A stretch of 64,000 nucleotides of DNA, from NCBI RefSeq assembly GCF_003573695.1, contig NW_020621936.1, positions 7,502,001 to 7,566,000 on the forward strand, read 5' to 3'. The first letter of the stretch is position 1. Each line of letters starts with the position of its first letter. Origin of the DNA: Papaver somniferum. Its lineage: Eukaryota; Streptophyta; Magnoliopsida; Ranunculales; Papaveraceae. A model generated the notes under the pieces. The model ran no database searches and had not been told where the DNA came from. It saw only the letters and a list, made by a program, of their open reading frames with translations. This document shows, piece by piece, positions 10,052-20,860 of this stretch. Both the position numbers and the translations under genes were made by a program.

Positions 10052-12494
10052 TGTTAGAGCACTGCTCGGTCGAACTCGCAAGCGTTTCTATCTCAAGTTT
10101 GTTTGTCAAGTTTAGTTGGCAAAACTATAATTCTTGATTTCTAGTCTACTTATAGCTAAGTCTTGGATTAGGATACAAAGTGTAGTTGAGCTTTAGACTT
10201 CACGGCGTTTACCGATTGAAGACGAAGAACTACTGAGGGGAGCTTGTGGAACTTCATCAATAAAAGGTATGTGGAGACTTGAACTCATCTATCACTCAAG
10301 AGTCTATCTACTCTATCTCCTATTTGAGACAAAAGTCGAATAACTATATAGATTTCGATTATACACATTTGATATTTCGAGCTGAGTTTAACTCGCTTAC
10401 ATATTTATCGAAATATGTGTTGGTAAGCTTTCGCTTTAACCAAGTTCATCTTATACTCTTGACGAAAGTCAAAAGATGATCAAGTAAAAATTGCCTGGTA
10501 ATATCTTACATGATTTGTGTGAGACAGTCATTTGATGTAGACTCGGAATGTTTCGTATTGATCTGTTGATCACTTGAAAATTGCTTTGAAGCTAATAGTT
10601 TGTGTGAGACAGCTATTGTCGTCTTCTAAGAATGTTTCAATGATTGAACTGGGAGTTTAGAACAATTAACCATGATTGGATAAACACAATATGCGTACTT
10701 GTGTGCTAACTGTTGCAAGTTATTCTAAGTCCGGGAACCATAGTATGCATACATGTATGCGTACTGGTTGGTTAGTTGAAAGTCCGGGAACTTAGTATGC
10801 ATACTCGTATGCGTACCGGCGTAAGTTCAAGTACGAGAATTCAACTGAGTTTGGTGGTATGTGTAGCCGCTCGCATACTGACGAACCCAAACCAAGTCTG
10901 ACCACTTAGGTATGCGTACCCGTTTGCATACTTGAGTAGGTTATATTCTAAAATCAGTTTGTTCATGAACTAATACATTTAAAAATTAAGGAATGCAATC
11001 TTTTGCAAACCGTGGCTATGATGTTCATGAATTGATTCGAGTGAATCAAAATCAATTTTGCTTCAATTGTGTCTAGTATACTTCTATGAGAATATAAGCA
11101 ATTGAACAACTCTACAACTAGTTTCATTTGAGTCATTTGAACTAGTTGTGTTCGGAGGAACAAGGTTGATATGAGAGTGTTCATATGGATAACTTCGTTT
11201 AACTATTGTTGAGCCAACAAGGTGTACACATTTAGGTACAGTTACCCATATCTAAATGAAGTCACTTTTCATTTGTGTGTAACAAGCTAAGTTCGATCTA
11301 ACGGTGAATATTGAATGATTTGTTACCAAGGTAACATTGATTGCCAACCCTGATTTGAAGACTAAATAAGGAAGAAATCTAGCAACTGGGAAACCTAAAC
11401 CCCACACCTCATGTGTGATACTAGTTGCGACTAGACTCGATTCTCATTTAACCTAGGTTTTTCTAAAACCGTTATAGGTTAACGACTTAAAGACTTCATT
11501 GGGATTTTGAATCCAGACCCAACTATTTTCTCTGTAGTTGCGTGTTCTGATCTTGTCGTATTCTATCATATTGAGTACTATCTTCTCTAAGATTTTCTCG
11601 AGATTTAATCTCCGATAGGCAAGATAAAAAGCAGTCACAAACATTTCGTCTCATCGTTTGTGATTCCACAATATCTTGTTTCGCTACCATACGATTAAGA
11701 TTATTGTGAGGTGATTGATATTACTAGGATGTTCTTCGGGAATATAAGTCTGGTGTATCAATTGGTTCATGTTCACCTTGATTTATCAAAAGACGGAACA
11801 CAACTCATAGGTATTTCTGTGGGAGACGGATTTATCTATTCAATCGACTTTTCTGTGTGAGACAGATTGGTTTATCAAATCTTCGACTTTGGTCCGTAGC
11901 AAATCTTAGTTGTGGGTGAGATCATCTAAGGGAATCAAGTGCGTAGAGTCCTGTTGGGATTCAGAGGCATAAGGAACGCGATTGTACCTTGATCAGTGTG
12001 AGATTGGTTAGGGCTCAACTACATTCCAGTCTGAAGTTAACTTGTATTATGCTAGTGTCTGTAGCGGCTTAATACAGTGTGGTGTTCAAATCTGGACGAG
12101 GTCTCGAGGGTTTTCTGCATTTGCAGTTTCCTCGTTAACAAAATTTCTGGTGTCTGTGTTATTTCTTTTCCGCATTATATTTTCTATATAATTGAAATAT
12201 CACAGGTTGTGCGCAATCAATTTGATAATCCAACCTTTGGTTGATATAAATTGATTGACATTTGAACATTGGTCTTTGGTACCGTTCAAGTTGTTTCACA
12301 TAATAATCAGGCTCGCGGATTTCTATCTGTTTGATTTGCTGATTACATTGTGAAACAGAGATACAACTCTTGGATATATTTCCATTGATTGATTCTGAAT
12401 GTCTAGTTGATTTTCTTGGAGTTATATTGGAGTTTGTCCATATAGATTGCCTAAACAAAATATTGGGTGAGGTTGTTAGACCCCCTCTTTTTCA
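10052..12494 (+). mobile_element. E0 3' LTR, SIRE-like copia family S (2443 bp)
   Basis: Starts TGTTAGAGCACTGCTCGGTC directly after the polypurine tract and ends CCCCTCTTTTTCA, giving TG...CA ends. It is homologous in reverse to the E1 LTRs at 15078-17615 and 30540-32767. The right flank starts ACTTG; the matching left duplication cannot be tested because the 5' half of the element is missing. A palindromic GTATGCGTAC cluster lies in the U3 part. Confidence 0.85.
10690..10935 (+). repeat. GTATGCGTAC / GTATGCATAC palindrome cluster in family S LTR
   Basis: Repeated near-palindromes such as AGTATGCATAC, GTATGCGTACTGG, GTATGCGTACCGG and GGTATGCGTACCCG, interspersed with AGTCCGGGAAC. It lies about 640-880 bp into the LTR, upstream of the probable transcription start. 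Confidence 0.65.
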
Positions 12495-13200
12495 ACTTGG
12501 ATAATTGAATCTAATCATCACCGACAATGTAATGTTGGGAATTGAATCATTCAGGATTTGACATAACTATTAAGACACTTTGGTTGTGATATGGTATTCT
12601 GTTTTGAAAGAACTCAAATGGACATCCCTTTATTTGAGCGAACAAGAAAATGGGAATTACAGATATTGAAAGAATATAAAATGACGGTGTCTCTCAGAAA
12701 TCAACGCTTTATAAATTACTAAGAATACCTTCTCCTACCATCATGTTTTTAAAGTAATAAAGCATGTCACTCATTTTACAAACTCTGTCTTTATTAAAAT
12801 GGACTGAGACCATCCTAAGATGCAAATGGTAAACAACTCATTCTTTCAAAGGAAACAATGTTATTTTTTGGACATATCCATGCAAAATGAGGACCATTCA
12901 AGTGATTCATGGCTCTGGGTAGATGATTCGAAGTGTTGAAAACACGTGGAATAGTACAGTGAACCCTCTGGGCGTTATCAGTCGAAATTCCACAAGCCTT
13001 AGCCTAGTACCTTTGACCAATCTTTGACTGTAGGTATATTTTTATAAGATAACTTTAGCCTACCTAATTTAGTTGACCCTGTATTTGCACATGCACCAAA
13101 ATAATGTCGAACTGGTATTAGAGGATCAATATAATGAATATCGACCTGAATTTCAAAATGGACAATATCCGTACGCACAACTCGACAACTAGGGATTTAT
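12495..13200. other. unassigned AT-rich DNA
   Basis: No open frame, repeat partner in the window or RNA-like fold recognised. It separates the E0 LTR from the gene-like block. Confidence 0.4.
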
Positions 13201-13203
13201 AAA

Positions 13204-15077
13204 GGGGTTCATTCTCCTCTTCCGCCTTTGTATGACCCGACACCCCCGACGGTTCATGATAGTTTTGATCATTTTATCTTTAGAGAGGCCATACGTGTGG
13301 GTGATCGTGCGATCACGTTTTCTTTTCAACACTCGATCCCTGAGCGCCTTTTGGCTGTTTCTAAGGAAGCTCATAACTATCATGATTGGATTCACATGCA
13401 CGCTTTAAATTTTGTTTTGCTTGAGGTATCCCCCTCCCCACAGTTGGTTTATGATGATCTCAAATTGTTGCACGCATCTGGTCGTATCAAGTTAGCTGAT
13501 GAAGTGGTGAATAAATATGGGTTCAAATATGGTACCAAAGGCCGTCCTTTGAAGCCGCTAGTGACTACCTGGATCGGCCATAGGGACAAGAGCCCATAAG
13601 AAAAGATCTCAAACAGGAAGGATCCAAGTCGCTTATCTCCAGCAAGAAATCCGCTAGAATTCATATTCTGAAGGCCGGTATTAGCTCCCAGATGGCGCAG
13701 GTACGTTTTTGAACTTGGTTTTGATGTTTTTATGTTTCCCTTGTGGTGAGTTTATGCTTCCTCAGGGATCCCCTCCGTCCAATCATGTGGGATGTAAACC
13801 GCCCTCATACAGGGACGGACCTATCCCTGGGTTAAAGGGGGCTAAAGTCCGGGTGGTCTTGCTAGTCCACAAGCCTAATTTTTTTTTTTTTTGCTCGACC
13901 AAACTTTTAGCCCAGGCCTTAAAAGAAAATTTATACTTCCTGAATCCGTCCCTGCCCTCATATCCGATGGAGTTTTACCGAAAAGGCTAGACGAGACGCG
14001 AGTATCTCAGTGAACGCCCGCGTCCATCCCTCTTCTACGACTGGCTACTTGTATGTCTTCTTTACGGACTCGACGCGATGCTGGTGGTAGTCCTACTCCC
14101 TCTTTCATGAATCGCATGCATAGCCTTAGCATTGACCTTCCAGATGGTACTGGGTGGGTCTCTCCACGTTTGCACGTGACGTCAGTTAATCCATTAAGGG
14201 CGGAAACCTTTCATTCTAAGGGCAAGCCTTATAGTCATCTAGTGAGCTACTTGATTCTTTTAGTCCTTCCGGCTCAACTCGTTCAGTTCTGGGTGGGTCT
14301 TTGGATATTTATCTTACACGTATCACCTTATTTAATCTATGGTGTCCTTTAGCTTATTTTGTTTTATTTATACATATACTTTGGTCTCTCACTACGTGTT
14401 GTGTTTATTTTATTTTGTAGGCTCTTACAGTGGTTCTGAATCATCCTCGGTTTCTTCATCTTCTCACTCAAAACCCCGCAAGCCATCTCCCAGTCTTGCA
14501 TTTTTTGAGGTTAGTCATCGCCTTTGTTTCCTTATTATCATCACCATCGTCATTTTTTCCATTTTTCTCTTATTCGCCTGTTTTCCCCCCTTTCTTATTA
14601 AAAAATATGGGTAGTAAGCGTAACCATAAAGACTCAACCAAGAAAGATGATTCTAGCAGCGTGAGCAGTACCAAGCGTGTGAAGATATATGATGACGGAT
14701 TCACGCCAAACGTCCATCCTGGAGAGAATCCTGATGCTTTCAGCATAATGTCGTTGCTCGAGGATACTCGATTATGTTTTTCCAAAGTAGTAGATGATGA
14801 CGAGGCTGGTGTTGATCCTCGGATTTACACGCAGGTGCATGGTTTCTGGGTGCCCTTTGTAGGAGCATTATTGAGCGATGCGGTCCGCTGGTGAAGGAAT
14901 GTGTTCTTGAAATGAACACATTATGTTACATGAATGGGAACCTTCTAGAAGTTACTAAAAGTATCTCGCGAGTTGGCAGTGATCCCATTGACGTGGCAGT
15001 GCTCAAAGGGTGACCGACCACAATTCAGTCGGCTCTTGGTCTTGGCTTCCCCGTACAGTGGTTGAACGAGTTGTTAA
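13204..15077 (+). pseudogene. unidentified gene-like remnant, probably intron-containing, interrupted by a MITE
   Basis: Composition is less AT-rich than the surroundings and several plus-strand stretches are open: 13228-13599 (123 codons, contains REAIRVGDRAITFSFQHS and KYGFKYGTKGRPL), 14053-14352, and a Ser/Lys-rich start at 14607 (MGSKRNHKDSTKK) running to TGA at 14892-14894. After that the shifted frame stays open to about 15013. Splice-like sites occur: donor GCAG/GTACGT near 13699 and acceptor TTTTGTAG near 14420. I do not recognise a family. The multiple frames, stops and a hAT MITE at 13810-13954 suggest a decayed gene or an element ORF. Copia element E1 is inserted at its right end. 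Confidence 0.35.
13810..13954. mobile_element. hAT-type MITE (145 bp) with 8-bp target duplication
   Basis: Terminal inverted repeats CAGGGACGGA...TCCGTCCCTG at the exact ends, flanked by the perfect 8-bp duplication CCCTCATA (13802-13809 and 13955-13962). The 8-bp duplication and CAGGG termini are diagnostic of the hAT superfamily. The interior contains a poly(T) run and no coding capacity, so it is non-autonomous. Confidence 0.92.
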
Positions 15078-17615
15078 TGAAAAAGCGGGGGTATAACAAC
15101 CGCACCCAATAATTCGTTCGGCAATCTGTATGAACTAAACTCCAATATAATTCCGAGAGCACCGACTTAAAAGTGAGACTCAATCAAGAAATATATCAAG
15201 GAGATTTATCTCTCTTTCTCAATACAATCATAAGATCAAACAGATAGAAATCCCGAGCCTGATTGATATGAGAAATAACTTGGAAGGTGCCAAAGACCGA
15301 TGCCCAAGTGTAAATCAAGTTCTATCCAACAATCAAGGTCGGATTTATCAACAGATTGAAATACGCACAACATGTGATATTTCAATTATATAAAGAAATA
15401 TAATGCGGAAAAGAAATAACACAGACACCATAAATTTTGTTAATGAGGAAACCGCAGAAAAACCCCAGGACCTAGTCTAGATTTGAACATCACATTGTAT
15501 TAAGCCGCTACAGACACTAAACTACTACAAGTTAACTTCAGACTAGAATGTAGTTGAGCCCTAACCAAGTCTCACACCGATTAAGGTATAGTCGGATTTC
15601 TTACGCCTCTAGAACCACGCTGGATTCTGTGCACTTGATTCCCTTAGCTGATCTCACCCACAACTAAGAGTTTCTACGACCCAAAGTCGAAGACTTATAA
15701 ACAAATTTGTCTCCCGCAGATATGTCTATTCTTTATTCTTTTCTTGTTTCGTCTTTTGGTACAAAGATCAAGGTGAACAGGAACCAACTAATAATCCGGT
15801 CTTATACTCCCGAAGAGCAGCCTAGAAATATCAGTCACCTCACAATAACCTAACTGATTAACAAAAGAAGTTATTGCGGAATCACAAGAGTCTGAGACGA
15901 AGAACTGTTGTGATTATTTTTTATATATTACCTATCGGAGATAAATCTCGAGTAAATCTTATAGAAGATAAAACTCAATAGGATAGAACAAGTAAGATTA
16001 GAATATGGAACTACAAAGAAAATAGTTGGATCTAGCTTCACAAATCCTAAATGAAGTCTTCAAGTCGTTAACCTAATGGTTATGGAAGAACCTATGTTAA
16101 AGGAGAATCGACTCTAGTTTGCAACTAGGACACATGAAAGTGTCGGGATTAGGTTTTCCAGTTGCTAGAGTCCTCCTTTATATAGCCTTTCAAATTAGGG
16201 TTCCTTACAATCAAAGCTAAGATAGCTTAGTAACAAAGCATTCAATATTCGCCGTTAGATGAACTCCTGATTTAAGATTCAAGCTAAGGCTGCTTAGAAA
16301 TTAAGCAATCAATCTCCACCGTTAGATGGTCTTCGCTTGTTACACACAAATGAAATATACTTATATTTAGATATGGGTAACCGTACCTAAACGTGTATAT
16401 TGGGTTGGATCAATAATAGTTAACCGAAGTTATCCATATGAACACTTTTAACTTAACCATCTAACACTTCTAGATCAAATATGATGATCAATCGATCATG
16501 AAAGATAATCAAATGAATCTAATTGTGTTTCAGATAGAGTTATTCAATTGTTCACTATCTCATAGAAATATATATGAACAAATTGAAACAAAATCGGATT
16601 GATTCGTAATCGTACAAAGTACTTATACAAGAATCAATTCATGAACATTAAGCCACAGTTGCAAAGTTAATTTGCATTCCTTAAATCATAAATGTTTTAG
16701 TTCATGAGTATGAGAATCATACATGACCGGTTTTAGAACTTAACCATTGTGTTCGCAAACTGGGTGCGCGAACAGCAGCTCCGGACCTTGGCCTAGTCAT
16801 GCCGGACCCAACTCAGGTAAACTCGTTCGCATACTAGGTACACAAACAAGAGTTCCGGACCTTCTCAGGTAAATTCTTTCGCATACTAGGTACACAAACA
16901 AGAGTTCCGGACCTTCTCAGTTTGCATACTAGGTATCTATACCGTGTTGTATCCAGACATGGGTAATCATTCTAAAGTCTAATTTCAATCATTGAAACAT
17001 CCTTAGAAGACGACAATGGTAATCTCACACATACCATTAGCTTCAAGTAATTTTCAAGTGATCGAACGATCAATACGAAACTTCCCAAGCTAACATCAAT
17101 TGATTGTCTCACACAAATCACGTCAGATGTTCAAGGTAATTTTCACATGATCATCTTTTGACATAACATTTAGTTTCCAATATATAAATTGTTTCCAACC
17201 AAACTCGTCAAGAATATGATGAACATATCTAAGCAAAAAGCTTCCAGCACATATTTCGAGAAATCGATAAGCGAGATAAACTCGGGCCGAAATATCAAAT
17301 GTGTATAATGTAAAAGTCTATATAGCTTTACGACTTAGTCTTATTAGAAGATATAATAGAATAGACTTCTGAGTGATATATAAGTTTTAGTCTCCACATA
17401 ACTTTTGTTGATGAAGTTCCTCCAAGCTTCTCAGTAGATCTTCTTCTTCAATTGGTGAACACCGTGAAGTCTAAAGGTCAACTACACATTCTACCGTAAT
17501 CCGAGACATAGCTATAAGTAGACTAGAAATCAAGTATATAGTTTTGATCAATTAAACTTGACAAACAAGCTTGAGATAGAAACGCTTGCGAGTTTGACCG
17601 AGCAATGCTCTAACA
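15078..17615 (-). mobile_element. E1 3' LTR (2538 bp), family S
   Basis: In sense orientation it starts TGTTAGAGCATTGCTCGGTC (right end 17615) and ends GCTTTTTCA (left end 15078). A TATATAAAG box lies on the minus strand at 16177-16185. The left flank pentamer is GTTAA. Reverse homologue of the E0 LTR at 10052-12494. Confidence 0.88.
16740..16945 (-). repeat. TTCGCATACTAGGTACAC / GTTCCGGACC repeat cluster in E1 LTR
   Basis: Two near-identical ~62 bp direct repeats (about 16827-16880 and 16889-16920) built of TTCGCATACTAGGTACACAAAC and GAGTTCCGGACCTTCTCAG, preceded by related GCGAACAGCAGCTCCGGACC copies. The position in the LTR (about 680-870 bp from its start) matches the E0 palindrome cluster. 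Confidence 0.6.
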
Positions 17616-17630
17616 ATCTCCCCCTTTGTC
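17616..17630 (-). promoter_or_regulatory. E1 polypurine tract
   Basis: On the minus strand GACAAAGGGGGAGAT abuts the LTR start TGTTAGAGCA. It is identical to the tract before the E0 LTR apart from flanking bases and would prime plus-strand DNA synthesis. Confidence 0.85.
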
Positions 17631-18941
17631 AATTTTAGTGACAAAAATATCAATACATATGGATTACAAAATAAATAAACTTTGTAGCTTCTCATTCATC
17701 ATGCTTGATTACCTTGGTTCTTCAACTTTCCTTGAATTCTTCGTTACTTCAAGTACTCCGGCGATTCTGAACGAGTTCAACTCAGCATCATTGTTGTTGA
17801 AGATCCGTAGCCATAATAGTAAGAAAACAAATGTTCTCAATCATTGTTATACAATGCCATAGTATTATTATACATAATCAAAGTCCAATTGCATCACAAC
17901 TTTGAAATAATACTATGGTGATATGTATCACTCACCCTTAGTCAATATTTCCATCTTACAACGAAAATCACTCCCCCTTACATTATGATCCGTAAACCAT
18001 ATGTATGTAGTGTGAACTACCAAATAATTCTTCCCCTTTTTGTCAATATAAATTGGCAAATGTACGAAAATTACGGGATCATAATGAAATTCTCAAAGAG
18101 ATAATTCATGACTAAAAGAGAACATATCAACTTTGTTTCGATGATTTCACATAGTCGAAACTTAGTGTATTCATCAACGAGTTTATAAAGATACAAGATA
18201 ACTCATATAATATTTCACAGCCGCACTCCCCACAAACACATGGAATTTAAGCACAAGTTCATTTAAGAACTCTCCCGCATTTGATGTCATTCCCAAGAGA
18301 ACAACATGAGAGACCTTGCTTTTACAAGAAAAGAATGATTTCTTTGGACGTTAACAAATCACATGGATTTGTATCCAGTAAACTCAAATAAACTAACCAC
18401 AAGGAGACCTTATTGATTAATTTAATCGGGAACACTCAACATAGGAGAACCTACGGAGCCGTACAGTATTTTCACATAAAAGTGGATCATGGAAAGATCA
18501 ATACTGCGGAATTTTTCAAAAATTCATTTGATCTTTTTATCAATATTTGCGTAAATACATAATAGACTTAACTTTTGAGCAATTATGAGATACTAGCACA
18601 ATTCACGAACGAAAATGCATACATCTCATAAGCAATTGCAATATATAAAATCAAAATATTAAATACTGCAAAAATCATTTTCCAAATAACTTTAGAATTT
18701 AAATAAATAAATCTAAAAACATTGTAAGATGAAAATCGTTGAAATAGCGTTATGTAATCACAATATTTGCTATTCGAAACCCTAGTTATCCTTCTTAAAC
18801 ATAAGATTAAATTCTCATAAGAAGTTTGCTAGACAAAATAAAATCAACTCCTAAGAACCAAAACAAAAACGTACTAAAATCAAAGTACACTTTCGGAACC
18901 CTCACGGGTTTTAAGACCTTTGAGCTTGTGATTGACAGCGT
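17631..18941 (-). mobile_element. E1 3' untranslated region
   Basis: Non-coding and AT-rich, with additional minus-strand G-tracts (GGGGGAG near 17971, AAAAGGGGAAGAA near 18030, GGGAGAG near 18270). It is collinear in reverse with 9284-10051 of E0. Confidence 0.65.
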
Positions 18942-19315
18942 CTAGTGCTTCTTCGGTTTATCCTCAATGAGAAGATCTTTAACATGCGTCTTCATGAGAA
19001 CAAGGTCAACGTTAACCTTTTTCAACTCAGTTCGTAACACATCGAGACCTTACATAGTATCAACGAGCGCAGTTTTGCTTCCTCAAAGTATTTAAGAAAA
19101 TCATGAATAACTTCAGCAGAAACCATCTCATCATGCTCTACATCTTGATGAGTATATGCATAGTACCATGAGACATCAGGATAGTCTTCAGAGTTTTGAG
19201 ATTTGACAATGTCATCTTCTACTAGTGTTTTTTTCTTCTTCCCTTTGGATTCGTAACCAATACTCTTATCAAGAAATCCCTTCGTAAAATCACAAGTGCG
19301 AGAAGGAGAAGACAT
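18942..19315 (-). pseudogene. E1 small 3' ORF, frameshifted
   Basis: Starts at the Met codon 19313-19315 (MSSPSRTCDF), runs about 80 codons through a Lys-rich segment (KGKKKK) and DVEHDEM, then needs a one-base shift near 19080 to continue into a charged, heptad-like tail (TELKKVNVDLVLMKTHVKDLL) ending at TAG 18942-18944. The shifted part also contains one TAA. It occupies the place after pol where SIRE-like elements can carry an extra ORF. E2 has a comparable small ORF at 25488-25813. Function unknown; a coiled-coil element protein is the most I would infer. Confidence 0.4.
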
Positions 19316-19351
19316 TCTTGATAAAAAATAACTTAGAGTGAGATAACTCAA

Positions 19352-19856
19352 CTCAATAGGATAGGTATATAAACGGTTTCACAGGGAATATATTTTTAGG
19401 GTTTTAGAGTTGGTTCGTGACATGTATCAAACGAGTACCCGTGCGAACACTAACTTAACCCACAAAAGGAAACTTAGAAATGATGTAAAGTCTCATCCAC
19501 AAAGTATAATGGTTACACAACAATATTTGACTAAGTGAAAATTTTCTTTCACAAATCTTAGCTCAATAAATTTTATATTCTCACAAGAGGAAAATTTAGA
19601 GCACAAGAGTAGCACAAAAAAAAAAATGTAACAACTAAATTTTCAAAACAAAAATACAACAAGTAGACACTTTGAAGAAAACCTTAACAACGAAAATACT
19701 TATGCAACATTGTCTGTGGGCAATAATCTAGCTATCAATCGATAAGAGAATAGCTCAACTAAACAGAGAACATTTTTGCTATCAAGTATACCTGATCATT
19801 AGAACTTCTTACTCAGTAGGATTTTTCATGAGTAAGATTTCAAACCTTGTGATTAA
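19352..19856 (-). mobile_element. E1 internal segment where pol is missing
   Basis: AT-rich, closed in all frames. It joins the end of gag directly to the small 3' ORF, so the entire ~4 kb pol expected here has been deleted. No flanking repeats that would explain the deletion were seen. Confidence 0.5.
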
Positions 19857-20855
19857 TTAACACAAGTATATATGAGCATTATGCTCATCAAATGAATAAC
19901 GGTCTTGGTTAAACCTCTTTCTTCTTCTAATTTTTGGAGGAAAACCTTTTTGATGTGAAAAATCATCATAAAACTTACTATCGTCAAAGTATGAATCCTT
20001 AACTGAAGAAGTTTGTCTGGAGGAATTTGACAACCCGTTGATAAGATATTTATACCCTTCAATTATCAGATTTAGGTTGTCCTTCACATTTCCATTGTTG
20101 TTTACACCTCTTGGTACCTTTTTCACACCTTGAAAAACATCCCCCACCTTAGTTTGAGGAGGATATTTTTGAAATCTCCTTGACCGATTCGTGTTGACGC
20201 TACTATTACAGGTTCGAACGTTAGAAGAGCAGATTGAACTGACTTTCCTGGAAGATTTCGCAGGGTAGGTGCTAAAACTGATTGGATTAGCCATACGAAT
20301 GTCAGTTACACCTTTGAGTATTAAATGAAGTCAACCAATATAGTTGTCATCCAACCTTATTTTGCACTTCTGCCGAACTCGTCCTTTTGAATCACAAAAG
20401 AGACAGACTTTCTGATCACCAGTTGATTAAACCTATTTAGCCATAAGAAGGGTTTGCAATTTAGCTTCTGAAACCGATTTCATTATAGAAACATGATTAC
20501 AAGTAGTCACATTTTCTAACATCTCAGTTGTGTCAGAAGAAATTGGTATAGTGGACTATTTAGAACAAAGCTTACGTTGAATAAGAGATTTACTCAATAG
20601 ACTTTTAATTTCTAAAGCATTTTCCTCAAGTTTGGCCAAAAGTAAAGTTTTTGATAAACTTACTTCGGCTTTTTCTTCACGAAGAATCTTTAATTGAGAG
20701 TCACGATCATTAACCATACCAATAAGCATATTGACCTTGTGTTTCGGCCTATTGACCTCAGCGGACTGGATTCTAACTTGTCTTAGAATCACTGCAGTTT
20801 CTTGGGATGATTCCCTTTCTACTTCAGAGTCAGACTCGTCAGAAAGATAAAAAAA
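19857..20855 (-). pseudogene. E1 gag, C-terminal part
   Basis: One minus-strand frame runs from the E2 insertion to the stop at 19857-19859, broken by several stops (TAG 20556-20558, TAG and TAA near 20430, TGA near 20325). In order: an acidic start (SDESDSEVERESSQE), a predicted coiled coil (about 20556-20760, with DRDSQLKILREEKAEVSLSK), then a zinc-knuckle-like CLFCDSKGRVRQKC at 20364-20405 in which the expected His is Arg, then a basic Ser/Arg-rich tail (RRFQKYPP, KIRRRKRFNQ). The knuckle plus coiled coil identify a copia Gag. It is non-functional as read. Confidence 0.7.
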
Positions 20856-20860
20856 GATAA

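Noticed and set aside
19853..20062. Second minus-strand ORF overlapping the E1 gag tail
   Set aside because: Alternative frame of the Gag tail; only the 19857-20294 frame continues the upstream knuckle frame.
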